Shown here in pieces: positions 43,022 to 52,425 of a stretch of 64,000 nt of DNA (position 1 is the first letter of the stretch; each line of letters opens with the position of its first letter). Both the position numbers and the translations under genes were made by a program. Source of the stretch: Arthrobacter sp. ISL-85 (GTDB lineage Bacteria; Actinomycetota; Actinomycetes; Actinomycetales; Micrococcaceae). The notes under the pieces were generated by a model that saw nothing but the letters and a program-made list of their open reading frames with translations, did not search any database and had not been told where the DNA came from. The stretch is taken from NCBI RefSeq assembly GCF_018613675.1, contig NZ_JAGGPQ010000016.1:1-64000 (forward strand), written 5' to 3'.

Positions 43022-44820
43022 CGGCATCGCCTCGCTACCGGCAGGGGCCGTCCCGGGGTGTCATGCGTGGTCCCCGCTTTCGCTGCCATCGCTTGCGGTG
43101 ACCTCACTACCCTGGCAGGTCAGGGCCCGACCCGGCAGGTCAGGACCCATAACGTCGGCCCGAGCAATTTTGCCCTTCCAAGGTACTCCGCATAGTGACG
43201 GTCGGAAAACAGGCGGGAATGGTGTGGGTTGTCAGAGGCAAGTCTCTGCGGTGTGGAAGTACGCAGCGGGGACCGGGCTCTGGAAGTGCTGCGAAGATGC
43301 ATATCATGCCCGGGCCGAAGTCCCTCAGGCCGTGGGTACCTAAATGAACTTATAGGTGGGCCCCCTAATATTTGCCTGCTCGAATACTGGGAACGATAAG
43401 GGCGAATTAGGGGGAAAGTTCTGGATTATTAGTTTCAGAAAAGTTTCGCAGACAAGACGGTTGACCTGGGATTCTCGCAGGGTTGGCGCTCGGTTCGGCG
43501 ACTCGTTGACCTTGGTTCGCCGCAGCGAGGAGTACCTATGTATGAGAGGAACCGGTCAATTTCCTGACCGTAGCCGAAGTCGCTGCCGCCATGCGTTTGT
43601 CCAAGGCTACAGTTTACCGTCTAATGAGGGATCACGAAATCCAGGCAGTCAGATTTGGCCGAACGTACCGCATATCAGAGGCTGCCGTTGCAGACTACAC
43701 GCTCGTGCGGTTTTCGGGCACGGCGATGGACGTGAAGTTTAAGATCTGTCTTGACGGCCAAGGCTGGATAGCACAGCAGACAAATTCTCGATTCACCTCC
43801 CAGATAAGGGTGCGTTCCTCGTTGCAGTGTACGACTGCTGCTGACGCTGGGGTGCTGGCTCGAATAAGTTGAAGTGCTGGGGACGCGTAAGCAGCAGCGG
43901 TAATCGACCGCACTATAGGCGTAGGTGGATGTCGGGTTGACCTTGTCGTCGGCCGGATCCGTCCGGCTGACGGCCCAGCACCACTCTCCTCGAGAAATTC
44001 TGCCTAGTTTCTCGAGAAGAGTATGGGTTATGGGCCCGCGCTTGTCCTCTGCAAAATGGCGGATCAAAGTAACCGTGGCCGGCTCCAGCCCTTTTGGTGG
44101 TACGAAACAACCGAGGCCCTAATACTATGTCGCACTGCAAAGACCCCAATGTGGCACCTGGGGACGTCTTCTACGTTATTCACGCCTTGAGTGGATTGCG
44201 GCGATCCACCTTACAGCAGTTCTGAGGGAGAACTGGAACCGCTCGGCCGCCCGGCCCGTCGAAGAAACATCATCGACGGTGCAACACAAGCAGGGTGAGC
44301 TGGCGAGGTGGCCGGAGAAGCATTTTGGCGACAAATCCAAGATCTCCCTCATTAAAACGGGACGTTTGGACCTAGCCCACTCCGCTCAAGATGTGCTGCA
44401 AAGCCGCCAATTATGCCGACCCGCCCGGCCCTTTCGATCAGTGGTCACATTTCTAATCAGATATGTCGCGTCTGCTTCGCCTGAGCTTTCGAAAATCTCG
44501 GCAGATTCCTATTAAGTTTTGGATCTCCCATGACCGTTTTAGGAATTCGTCTGATCGTCATCTGTACCACGAGTAACACGTCTATTTGATGCCAAGCGAA
44601 AACCAAGTAGTCGTATAACGAGAAGGTTACAAAAGCGAGTATACGGGGCGGTGGCAGCGGAGGAGTACTCAGTACCGCGCGGCGGTGAGTGCGGCTACCT
44701 TTGTCCCTACCCGGCGATCGGGTTGCAGGCTGGGCCAGCAGTGGCCCTTGTGTTCATAGACTCACTCGGCACCGCCTCGCAAAAAATACGACCAACACTC
44801 CCGAACTCAGAGGGGTTGAT
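43022..44820. other. Gene-poor 1.8 kb ahead of the polysaccharide operon
   Basis: This stretch is AT-richer than its flanks, and apart from the HTH remnant it holds no recognisable gene. Visible: a direct repeat GGCAGGTCAGG (copies near 43114 and 43134); CCCCCTAAT (43361-43369) paired with ATTAGGGGG (43406-43414) across about 36 bp; and GTACTCAGTAC near 44667, an interrupted palindrome. The last 250 bp probably hold the promoter of the polysaccharide operon. Confidence 0.45.
43538..43872 (+). pseudogene. Frameshifted BldC/excisionase-like HTH gene
   Basis: FLTVAEVAAAMRLSKATVYR then LMRDHEIQAVRFGRTYRISE is an intact HTH core of the BldC/excisionase type. Its frame has a TGA 15 bp before this block, and the only well-placed ATGs (43538, 43542, after GAGGAG) are in other frames. 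So either a one-base frameshift has disabled it or it starts at CTG 43564. The C-terminal extension is unrelated to the family. Confidence 0.55.
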
Positions 44821-45114
44821 ATGAGTGCATTTGTGACGGGCGGGGCTGGGTTTCTTGACTCCACTTCGGCAGAAGCCGCACAGTCGGCGCTCCATCAAGT
44901 GGGACGAATCCTGCTTATGGTCTCGATGACGTTGTTCCTCTCCTACTTGCTCCTCATGCTCGGTGCCGTCGTGGTGTCAGGCCTTCTGAGCACGGCTCGC
45001 TCCGTCCGCAAGCGTCTCGCGCACGACGTACCAGCCGCATCCGGCGCTCCGCAGTCCGCAGCACTGTTGCGGCGCATCGACTCTGCGGGCGACCGCCATG
45101 GAGTACGGGCGTAG
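44821..45114 (+). CDS. Small membrane protein heading the polysaccharide operon
   Basis: A 97-aa protein with one hydrophobic helix (ILLMVSMTLFLSYLLLMLGA then VVVSG, about residues 29-56), a polar N-terminus containing TGGAGFLDSTSAEAAQSALH, and a basic tail (SVRKRLAHD...RRIDSAGDRHG). It starts at ATG 44821 after GAGGGG and ends 12 bp before the glycosyltransferase, so it is the first gene of the operon. It may be a synthase partner (compare PgaD-like helpers), but no homology is visible. Confidence 0.65.
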   Translation: MSAFVTGGAGFLDSTSAEAAQSALHQVGRILLMVSMTLFLSYLLLMLGAVVVSGLLSTARSVRKRLAHDVPAASGAPQSAALLRRIDSAGDRHGVRA

Positions 45115-45126
45115 GGAACAAAGACC

Positions 45127-46464
45127 ATGATGATTCTGTATGGCCAGCGCGTCGACTTCGTACTGATCTTGGCCGTCAGCCTGGTGCTCCTGTCGGTTCT
45201 GTACGGCGTGCTGATGCTCGTGCTGTCCCGGTTCGAACCGGCGTACACGCGACGTCGAGCGATGACTTTCCCCGCGACCGTGGCCCAGAAAGCCGTCATC
45301 TTCGTGGTGCCCTGCCTCAACGAGGAACGGGTTGTCGCAGCAAGCCTCGATCGGCTCGTGGAGATGGACTACCTACAGATGCAGATCCTGGTGATCGACG
45401 ACGGGTCGGACGACAGCACAGCGGCCATCGTGCGAGCGCACCCCGACCCCCGGGTCAGACTGCTGCAACGCCGACTGCCCACCGCCCGTCAGGGCAAGGG
45501 TGAAGCGTTGAACGCAGCGATCCGACACCTCCGCTCCGGGGCGCTCGGCGCCTACACCGACCCCTCGGACGTCGTCGTCTGCGTCGTGGACGCCGACGGG
45601 AGGATGGAGCCGCAGTCCCTAAATGAGGTGATGCCACTCTTCGCCGATCCTCGGCTGGGCGCCGTCCAGATCGGCGTTCGGATCAACAACCGCCACCAGA
45701 ACCTGCTGGCCCGCATGCAGGACATCGAGTTCGTGCTTTACACACAAGTCTTCCAACGCGGTCGGCGGCACATGGGGAGCGTGGGGCTGGGTGGCAACGG
45801 GCAGTTCGTGCGGCTCTCAGCCCTCAACAGCCTCGGCCCCGAGCCCTGGTCCAGGAGCCTCTCCGAGGACCTCGATCTCGGCGTGCGGCTGCTGATCAGA
45901 GGGTGGAACATCGAATTCTGCTCCACCTCGGCCGTGCACCAGCAGGGTCTCGTGGACGCCCGGCGCTGGGTCAAACAACGGACCAGGTGGTTCCAGGGGC
46001 ACATGCAGTCCTGGACGCTGGTCCCTTGGGTGCTCCGGGACCTGACCGGCGCGCGCCGCGTGGACCTGCTCTATCACCTGACGAGCCCTTACCTCCTCCT
46101 GCTCGCCTCCTTCCTCAGCGCCGCCTTCGTGCTGTGGATCGTCAGTATTGGCATTGGTGTGTTAGCCGGGTCTCTGCACTTCTCGTGGTGGTGGGTCTCG
46201 GCTTACGCCGCGGCCTTCGGACCTGCACTGATGTTCGGGGCCGTCTACTGGCGTCAGGAACGCGGTCACGGCTTCGGTCCGCTGAAGGCCCTCGTGGTCC
46301 TACACGTCTACGTCGGCTACGCCGTCCTGTGGTACGTCGCCGGTTGGAAAGCTGCTTTCCGCTCCCTCACCGGCCGCAACTCTTGGGCAAAGACGGACCG
46401 GACCACGGACGACCAGGACCCGACCACGCAGGAGCTGGACCATCCGCTGGCGGCACCGGCATGA
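45127..46464 (+). CDS. Processive family 2 glycosyltransferase
   Basis: A 445-aa membrane glycosyltransferase. An N-terminal helix is followed by the GT-A domain: VVPCLNEERVVAASLDRLV, VIDDGSDDSTAAIV, VVDADGRMEPQSL (DxD), SEDLDLGVRL (catalytic base region) and QRTRWFQGHMQSW (Q/R-x-x-R-W). At least three C-terminal helices follow. This is the architecture of polymer synthases such as PgaC or hyaluronan-type enzymes. The stop overlaps the next start by 4 bp. With the epimerase and deacetylase-like genes it likely builds an N-acetylhexosamine-containing polymer. Confidence 0.88.
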   Translation: MMILYGQRVDFVLILAVSLVLLSVLYGVLMLVLSRFEPAYTRRRAMTFPATVAQKAVIFVVPCLNEERVVAASLDRLVEMDYLQMQILVIDDGSDDSTAAIVRAHPDPRVRLLQRRLPTARQGKGEALNAAIRHLRSGALGAYTDPSDVVVCVVDADGRMEPQSLNEVMPLFADPRLGAVQIGVRINNRHQNLLARMQDIEFVLYTQVFQRGRRHMGSVGLGGNGQFVRLSALNSLGPEPWSRSLSEDLDLGVRLLIRGWNIEFCSTSAVHQQGLVDARRWVKQRTRWFQGHMQSWTLVPWVLRDLTGARRVDLLYHLTSPYLLLLASFLSAAFVLWIVSIGIGVLAGSLHFSWWWVSAYAAAFGPALMFGAVYWRQERGHGFGPLKALVVLHVYVGYAVLWYVAGWKAAFRSLTGRNSWAKTDRTTDDQDPTTQELDHPLAAPA

Positions 46465-47111
46465 GGACGGCACTCTTTCTGGGCGTGGCCATCCTTCTCG
46501 TAGGTGCCATCGCCGTCCCAGTCGGCCTTAGTCAGCGCCACACCGGCCCATGGTCGGACGGTGAGGTCCACGGACGATGGACGGTGATGTACACCGGCCA
46601 CGGCGAAGCCTCGGGCAATGACGACGAGGTCGTGCTCCAGCCCAAGTCGGCCGCCTCCGCGGACATCACGCATGGCGGTCTCGTGCACACCACCCGCTCC
46701 TACAAGGACCCCACTTTCGAGGTGACCGTGCACACCGAGGCTCAGGTGCGAAACGGCACGCCGAACGACTGGGAAGTGGGCTGGGTGCTGTGGAACCTCC
46801 GCGACGACGAGCACTTCTACGCCGTGGCACTCAAGCCCAACGGGTGGGAGATCTCCAAGCAGGACCCTGCCTACCCCGGCAACCAGCGCTTCATCACCAC
46901 AGGTGCGGAACCGCAGTTCCCTATCGGCCAGGACTACCGCGTGCGAGTGAAGCACGACTGGCCCCGCATGACGGTGAGCGTCGACGGGCGGGAGCTCGCG
47001 ACCATCACAGACGATGAAAGACCGTACCGCGGCGGAACCATCGGCCTGTACACCGAGGACGCAAGAGTCCGCTTCACCCACCTGGACATCCTCCACGCCG
47101 CCTCCGGCTGA
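46461..47111 (+). CDS. Membrane-anchored LamG/DUF1080-like protein
   Basis: A 216-aa protein. An N-terminal helix (TALFLGVAILLVGAIAVPVG) anchors a beta-sandwich: GRWTVMYTGHGEAS, FEVTVHTEAQVRNG, WEVGWVLWNLRDDEHFYAVA, LKPNGWEISKQD, YRVRVKHDWPRMTVSVDGRE and GGTIGLYTEDARVRF. The repeated pattern and final GLYTE...VRF resemble DUF1080/concanavalin-like glycan-binding folds. It is coupled to the glycosyltransferase by an ATGA overlap, which suggests it binds or processes the polymer outside. Confidence 0.72.
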   Translation: MRTALFLGVAILLVGAIAVPVGLSQRHTGPWSDGEVHGRWTVMYTGHGEASGNDDEVVLQPKSAASADITHGGLVHTTRSYKDPTFEVTVHTEAQVRNGTPNDWEVGWVLWNLRDDEHFYAVALKPNGWEISKQDPAYPGNQRFITTGAEPQFPIGQDYRVRVKHDWPRMTVSVDGRELATITDDERPYRGGTIGLYTEDARVRFTHLDILHAASG

Positions 47112-47162
47112 CCAGGGCCTTCAGGCTCTCAACCAGAACACCCACGCACCAGGAGCAATCCC

Positions 47163-48350
47163 ATGTCTCACTCATTCCCCAAGGCTCCCATCTCCGTCAT
47201 GGCGATCTACGGCACACGGCCCGAGGCGATCAAAATGGCACCTCTCGTGATCGCACTGCGCGACGACCCGCGCTTCGAGGTCCGCGTGGTCGTCACGGGC
47301 CAGCACCGCGAGATGCTGGACCAGGTCAATCAGGCCTTCGGCATCGTCCCGGACCAGGACCTGAACATTCATGCCGCCGGTCAGACGCTGACCGAGATCA
47401 CGACGCGGACCCTGCAGGGACTGGCTCAGGTCTTCGACGACCGACCGGATGCGGTTCTGGTGCAGGGCGACACGACAACCACCTTCGCCGCGTCCCTGGC
47501 GGCCTTCTACGCCGGCGTCACGGTGGTGCACACCGAGGCGGGACTGCGAACGGGCAACAAATACTCGCCCTACCCAGAGGAGATCAACCGTCGCCTCACC
47601 GGCCAGATGGCGTCCCTCCATCTGGCTCCAACGTGGGCCGCGCGGGACAACTTGCTGCACGAGAACGTCCCTTCCGGCTCGATCGTGGTGACGGGCAACT
47701 CGGTCATAGACGCCTTGTTCATCACTGTTGCCTCCCGGCCGAGGATCGAGGACCCCGCACTGGGCGCGCGTCTGGCGACGGGGCATCCCGTGGTGCTCGT
47801 GACGGCACACCGCCGTGAATCGTGGGGAGAACCGCTGCGTCAGGTCGGCCGGGCGATCGCCCGACTGGCTGCAGCGCACCCGGACCACGACTTCGTCTTC
47901 CCGGCGCACCGCAATCCCTTGGTGCGCGAGGCGATCCTGCCTGCTGTGCAGCATTGCCCCAACGTCCTGGTTACGGAACCCCTGCCCTACGCACAGTTCT
48001 GCGCACTGCTGGAGCGCTCCTCCATCATCCTCACCGACAGCGGCGGAGTGCAGGAGGAGGGGCCCTCGCTGGGCAAGCCGGTGCTGGTCATGCGGGATAC
48101 GACCGAACGGCCGGAGGCCGTGGCCGTGGGCGCCGTGCAACTGGTCGGCACGGACGAGGAGACGATCGTGGACGCGGTGTCCATCCTCATTAAGGACGAA
48201 CGGACCTACCGGCGCATGGCGAGGGCGCTCAATCCCTACGGCGACGGTCACGCCGCCGAGCGGACCGTCCAGGCCCTGGCCCGCCACTACGGACACGACG
48301 ACACCGTGCAGGAGTTCCAGGACTGGGCAACAGCCGTCCCCGTCGCCTGA
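47163..48350 (+). CDS. wecB: UDP-N-acetylglucosamine 2-epimerase, non-hydrolysing
   Basis: A 395-aa GT-B-fold epimerase that interconverts UDP-GlcNAc and UDP-ManNAc. Family features: IYGTRPEAIKMAPLV at the N-terminus, VTGQHREMLDQV, VLVQGDTTTTFAAS, HTEAGLRTGNKYSPYPEEIN with catalytic acidic residues, VTAHRRESWGEPL, and SGGVQEEGPSLGKPVLVMRD binding the nucleotide. Length is normal. In this operon it should supply ManNAc (or balance GlcNAc) for the polymer made by the adjacent synthase. Confidence 0.93.
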   Translation: MSHSFPKAPISVMAIYGTRPEAIKMAPLVIALRDDPRFEVRVVVTGQHREMLDQVNQAFGIVPDQDLNIHAAGQTLTEITTRTLQGLAQVFDDRPDAVLVQGDTTTTFAASLAAFYAGVTVVHTEAGLRTGNKYSPYPEEINRRLTGQMASLHLAPTWAARDNLLHENVPSGSIVVTGNSVIDALFITVASRPRIEDPALGARLATGHPVVLVTAHRRESWGEPLRQVGRAIARLAAAHPDHDFVFPAHRNPLVREAILPAVQHCPNVLVTEPLPYAQFCALLERSSIILTDSGGVQEEGPSLGKPVLVMRDTTERPEAVAVGAVQLVGTDEETIVDAVSILIKDERTYRRMARALNPYGDGHAAERTVQALARHYGHDDTVQEFQDWATAVPVA

Positions 48351-48416
48351 AAGTCACCACACGCGGAATCCGCGCCGGCGAGCGGAGCCGTCACCCGCAC
48401 CCTCAAGGAGAAATCC

Positions 48417-50198
48417 ATGGAGAAGCAGTACGAGTTGTCCAAGAGAGGGCGCATGAGGTGGATAATCGCCCTGGTGTCCCTGCCCCTGGTCGCCGCGAGC
48501 GCGGTCTTCGGCCTCACCGACGACAGCCTCGTCGAAGGAGAGAACTCCCCACTCGCGCAGCGTTACACCACGGTGACGAACTCCGTTGCCGACGCATCGG
48601 CGGTGAAGACCGCCACGTTTTCGCCGCGCTTCGGCCGACCGGACGGGAAGCGCACGCTCGTGCTCTACGACGGCACCGGTACCGCCTCGGAGGACGCCGA
48701 ACTATACGGCATTGAGGCTGGGAATCTGGCCACGCACTTCGGCGAGGCCAAGGTCGCGGCCGTGGGCGACTACACCGCGGACATGATGAAGGACTTCGAT
48801 GCCGTCGTCTACCTCGGAACGGACTCCAAGGCCACACCGCCAACGGCCTTCCTCACCGACGTCTTGAAGGGCACCGTGCCCGTGCTCTGGGTGGAGCAGA
48901 ACATCGATAACCTCGTCGGAGACGAGCCGGGCTCGGTCGCGGAGTTCGTATCCCATTATGGCTGGGATCCCACCGCCCCTCTGCAGGTGAGCAACGACCA
49001 AGTGAAATCCGTGTTGTACAAGGACCGTTCCGTGCACCGCAACACGCTTAACTCCGACACCGTCTACAGTCCGCGCATTGTGGAGCCCGGAAAGGCCCGG
49101 ACCCTTGCGACCATCGTGTGCGGTGACCCGCAGCACCCTGTTCCGTGTGAGGTCTCCGGCGAACCACCGATGACTGGACTTGCCTGGGCCGTAAGCTCAG
49201 GCAACCTTACCTATGTGGCCGAGATGCCCCTCAATTACATCGACGAGAACGACCTCTACCTGATCTTCTCGGATCTTTACTACGACCTACTCGCGCCGGG
49301 GACGGAACCCGTGCGGCAAGCTGCTCTACGCCTGGAGGATGTAGGCCCCGAAGCCGATCCCAACGACCTGCGGAAGGTGGCCGATTACCTGCACGATGCA
49401 GGGGTGCCCTTCCAGGTGGCTGTCTATTCCGTCCAGGTGGCCCGCATCCCCGGCAAGGACGGCTGGTACGGACTGAGCCTGCTCGACAGACCGAAGGTGG
49501 TCGAGGCGCTGAAGTACATGCAAGCGCGTGGTGGAACACTCATCCAGCACGGCACCACCCATCAGTACGGAACGTTCAACAACCCGTACAGCGGCAGATC
49601 GGGTGAGGACTACGAGTTCTACCGGTACGGCTGCACGGATACCGACCGGCCGCCCTACAAATTCGGGGAGTGCAAGGCCGACTCCTACATCACCAAGATC
49701 GGCCCGGTTCCGGAGGACAGTGTCGAGCAGCAGGTCGCCCGGATCGAACACGGCCGGCAGGTGATGATCGACGCCGGACTGGGCGCACCTACGATTTTTG
49801 AGACTCCTCACTACTCCGCATCCGTCAACGCCTATGCCGCGATCGCCGCGGTGTACAAGGCACGGTACGAACAGTCCGATTACTACACCGGCATGATCTC
49901 GGGCAAGAAGATCACCACCCGGTCCGACAGCCAGCAGTTCCCGTACACCGTCCACGACATCTACGGCACCACGGTGTATCCCGAAAACCTCGGCAATATC
50001 ACCGTCACGGAGCAGAACAACCACGCCATCCGGGATCCGCAGTACATCATCGACCGGGCCAAAGCGAACCTGGTCGTCCGGGAGTCCACGGCCAGCTTCT
50101 TCTTCCATCCCTACCTGAGCCTCGACTTGCTCAAACAGACGGTCACCGGCATCAAGGATCTCGGCTACACGTTCGTCCCGGTCGGTGACCTGAGGTGA
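48417..50198 (+). CDS. DUF2334 polysaccharide deacetylase-like protein
   Basis: A 593-aa exported protein with an N-terminal membrane helix (RWIIALVSLPLVAASAVFGL). The first half (residues about 60-290) is a flavodoxin/amidotransferase-like fold of unknown role. RQAALRLEDVGPEADPNDLR starts the DUF2334 domain, related to NodB-type deacetylases; D in LEDVG and H in IQHGTTHQYG are likely metal ligands. It ends with SFFFHPYLSLDLLKQT. In this operon it most likely deacetylates the polymer outside the cell. Last gene of the operon. Confidence 0.82.
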   Translation: MEKQYELSKRGRMRWIIALVSLPLVAASAVFGLTDDSLVEGENSPLAQRYTTVTNSVADASAVKTATFSPRFGRPDGKRTLVLYDGTGTASEDAELYGIEAGNLATHFGEAKVAAVGDYTADMMKDFDAVVYLGTDSKATPPTAFLTDVLKGTVPVLWVEQNIDNLVGDEPGSVAEFVSHYGWDPTAPLQVSNDQVKSVLYKDRSVHRNTLNSDTVYSPRIVEPGKARTLATIVCGDPQHPVPCEVSGEPPMTGLAWAVSSGNLTYVAEMPLNYIDENDLYLIFSDLYYDLLAPGTEPVRQAALRLEDVGPEADPNDLRKVADYLHDAGVPFQVAVYSVQVARIPGKDGWYGLSLLDRPKVVEALKYMQARGGTLIQHGTTHQYGTFNNPYSGRSGEDYEFYRYGCTDTDRPPYKFGECKADSYITKIGPVPEDSVEQQVARIEHGRQVMIDAGLGAPTIFETPHYSASVNAYAAIAAVYKARYEQSDYYTGMISGKKITTRSDSQQFPYTVHDIYGTTVYPENLGNITVTEQNNHAIRDPQYIIDRAKANLVVRESTASFFFHPYLSLDLLKQTVTGIKDLGYTFVPVGDLR

Positions 50199-50727
50199 GG
50201 AAGGGGCGGCCTCGTGACTCGTTGAGCCGTCGATGAAGGATATCCCTCGCACCTCTCAGCACGCCCGGTTCGAGCACGCGGCCGTCGCGCTGTTCCGGAC
50301 CTCCCTCGATCGAATCATCGCAGGGGATCAATTTCGACCTGATCGGATTGTCATATTATCCGTTCTGTAGGGATCGCTGAGCGGACTTCAAAACAACCTC
50401 CTTACGCTTTCGTAGCGCTAGGGGAAGGACGTAATCATCGTGGAAATTGCATGCCCGTGGTCTCGTTCCAGCGTCGGCAACGTCCAAAGTGCGGTCTCCA
50501 CCCACGATGCTCTCCCTGATGCAGCGGCGTACCCTCCCACTTCTCAGGGGCAAGCGGCTTTCTTTCGAGCCCCTAACTCGCCAACGGGGGCCGAAGGCTC
50601 TTTGCAGATCCACACCGATCTGCCGCCTCCACCATCGGTGCCAGTCCGTATGGAATGTGGAGGTTACGCGTGGCTGGCCCCCAGCATCTGACGCCGCCAA
50701 GCCGTTGAGTGCCGCCGTCGCACGTCT
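50199..50727. other. Intergenic stretch with no clear gene
   Basis: A 45-codon frame from ATG 50233 (ending TAG 50370) is the only tidy small frame just after the operon, but I cannot support it with a ribosome site or homology. The rest shows no recognisable protein. Confidence 0.4.
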
Positions 50728-51810
50728 TCAGCCATCGAAGCGGAGCGTGATCACCAGTCCGATTAGGGCAACGACACCGGCCAGCAGCATCGCCGCCCGG
50801 GGATCCCCGAAGTTCAAGGTCCACCCAAGGCCGAACCTGCGGGGAACCAGAAGTGCCGGATCTTCCCGGTTGATATAGATCAGGCCGCCGCGCCAGTACC
50901 TGTCATCGTCGCGGTGGGTCAGGCCCGTCTCTTCCCCGTTCTCGGCGCGGTCCCTGTTGTTCCTGGCCAGCACCGTGACGGTTGCCACCACGGACGCCAG
51001 TACCGGGACCACGATAACCAGCGGTGCCCACCGCGTAACCGTTCCGGTCCACATCAAAAGCGACGATCCCATCAGCCCGAGATCGATCATCGCCACCAGC
51101 CCGAGCAGTGCCTTGGCGCCTACCGACACATAGTGCCGGGCCCAGCGTGCGGAACCCGTCGGGCGGGCCGGGTCAAGATCCGGCCGGCTTCGAATGATGG
51201 CCGCCGTCATGCCCGCCAGCAGTGCCGTGAGGCCCAGCTGCAGGAAGACCAGCGAAAAGGCCGAGCCAACCGCCTTCGCCTCCATCCGGTTTGGCACACC
51301 GTTCGCGCCATAGTGAACGGCGAGGTTCTCGGGCATGGACGGGTACATCAGGACGCCGATGGCTGCCGTTCCAGCCGTGATGATGACCGCCGGTGCCAAC
51401 CAGCGCCAAGGGAACCTCGGGGGATTGGTCCGGAGTTCCGTGTCCACCGCAATGCCCTGGTGCAGGCCCTCGAACCAGCCGCCGGCCGCCTTCGCCGCCC
51501 GGATCTCCTGATGGGCCAGGAAGAAGCAGCCGTACCAGGTGCCGACGAGCACCAGCACGGACAAGGGCAGCAGCAGCGGTTGCCCGGTCGCCGCGACGCT
51601 GACCACTCCGCCCAGGGCAACGACGCCGCCGCAGACCAGCACCCTCCGCCGATATACCCGGGCCTGCTCCGCTATCACGGGACTCGCCGTGTACTGGGCC
51701 GGGATCCGGACCCCGAAGGGAACTGTGCCGCTGGTAACTGAGGGCAGCACGAGCGCGAGCAAAAGAACCAGCCCCAGCAGCACGAAACCCAAAATGATGG
51801 AAACAATCAT
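50728..51810 (-). CDS. DUF1648/DUF5808 membrane protein
   Basis: A 360-aa membrane protein with about eight hydrophobic segments. PENLAVHYGANGVPNRMEAK is the DUF1648 signature, and the tail DDRYWRGGLIYINREDPALL then VPRRFGLGWTLNFG is the DUF5808 module. This pair is common next to YtrA-type GntR regulators. ATG 51810 overlaps the regulator stop by 4 bp. Function unknown; perhaps envelope stress or transport. Confidence 0.85.
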   Translation of the reverse strand: MIVSIILGFVLLGLVLLLALVLPSVTSGTVPFGVRIPAQYTASPVIAEQARVYRRRVLVCGGVVALGGVVSVAATGQPLLLPLSVLVLVGTWYGCFFLAHQEIRAAKAAGGWFEGLHQGIAVDTELRTNPPRFPWRWLAPAVIITAGTAAIGVLMYPSMPENLAVHYGANGVPNRMEAKAVGSAFSLVFLQLGLTALLAGMTAAIIRSRPDLDPARPTGSARWARHYVSVGAKALLGLVAMIDLGLMGSSLLMWTGTVTRWAPLVIVVPVLASVVATVTVLARNNRDRAENGEETGLTHRDDDRYWRGGLIYINREDPALLVPRRFGLGWTLNFGDPRAAMLLAGVVALIGLVITLRFDG

Positions 51811-52199
51811 GGCTTGTCCTCCTGCTGGGTGGCACTAAATGAATCGAGCAGCGTCCGGCAGGCATGGAGAACGTCATCAGCCGGTATGCCCCTGGCCACG
51901 GCTTCCGCGAGAAGTGTCCGGGCCTTTGCCGTCCAGTCCGAGGGGAGGTACTGGTCCGTGGCAGCCGCGGTGACCACTGCCCCGGTCTTGCGGCTGAGGC
52001 GGATCAGCCCCTCCTGGCGAAGGAGGTCATAGGCCTTGTTGACGGTGTGGAAGTTGATGCCGAAATCGGCGGCGAGGGTGCGGATGGGCGGCAGCGTGCT
52101 GCCTTCTGTCAGTGTGCCGTGTGCGATCGCTTCCACGACCTGGTCCCGGATCTGTTGATAGATCGGGACCTCGGCAGCCAGATCCACGTTGATGATCAA
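51807..52199 (-). CDS. GntR-family (YtrA subfamily) regulator
   Basis: A 130-aa short GntR protein with only a winged HTH (PIYQQIRDQVVEAIAHGTL, then TLAADFGINFHTVNKAYDLL, then GLIRLSRKTGAVV) and a short dimerising tail, which is the YtrA type. A perfect inverted repeat upstream (52213-52241) suggests autoregulation. It is coupled to the DUF1648 protein gene, which it probably controls. Confidence 0.88.
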   Translation of the reverse strand: MIINVDLAAEVPIYQQIRDQVVEAIAHGTLTEGSTLPPIRTLAADFGINFHTVNKAYDLLRQEGLIRLSRKTGAVVTAAATDQYLPSDWTAKARTLLAEAVARGIPADDVLHACRTLLDSFSATQQEDKP

Positions 52200-52212
52200 C
52201 GCCCGCTCCTCG

Positions 52213-52241
52213 CCTTTGTTCTATTAGTTATAGAACAAAGG
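52213..52241. promoter_or_regulatory. Perfect inverted repeat, probable GntR operator
   Basis: CCTTTGTTCTAT and ATAGAACAAAGG are exact 12-bp arms separated by TAGTT, only 13 bp upstream of the GntR start. Position and symmetry suit autorepression. Confidence 0.8.
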
Positions 52242-52322
52242 GAGTTGCCTGCCAAGGGGGCATCCACGCTGGAAGGATCTTTCATGCAAACGGGTTTCCA
52301 GGACGATCTGCGCATAGAATAA

Positions 52323-52334
52323 TAAGCATGCTTA
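52323..52334. promoter_or_regulatory. TAAGCATGCTTA palindrome upstream of prsW
   Basis: Perfect 12-bp palindrome about 90 bp before the PrsW start, overlapping ATGCTTAGTTTG, which recalls ATGCTTACTATTG at 16419. Possible shared operator. Confidence 0.4.
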
Positions 52335-52425
52335 GTTTGTCGGCTCCCGCAGCCTTCAGGGTGTTCACGATGCGGTGGCAGGTCGAAGGCACACTTAGGA
52401 GCTTCGCAGGGAAGGGAAGAACGGC

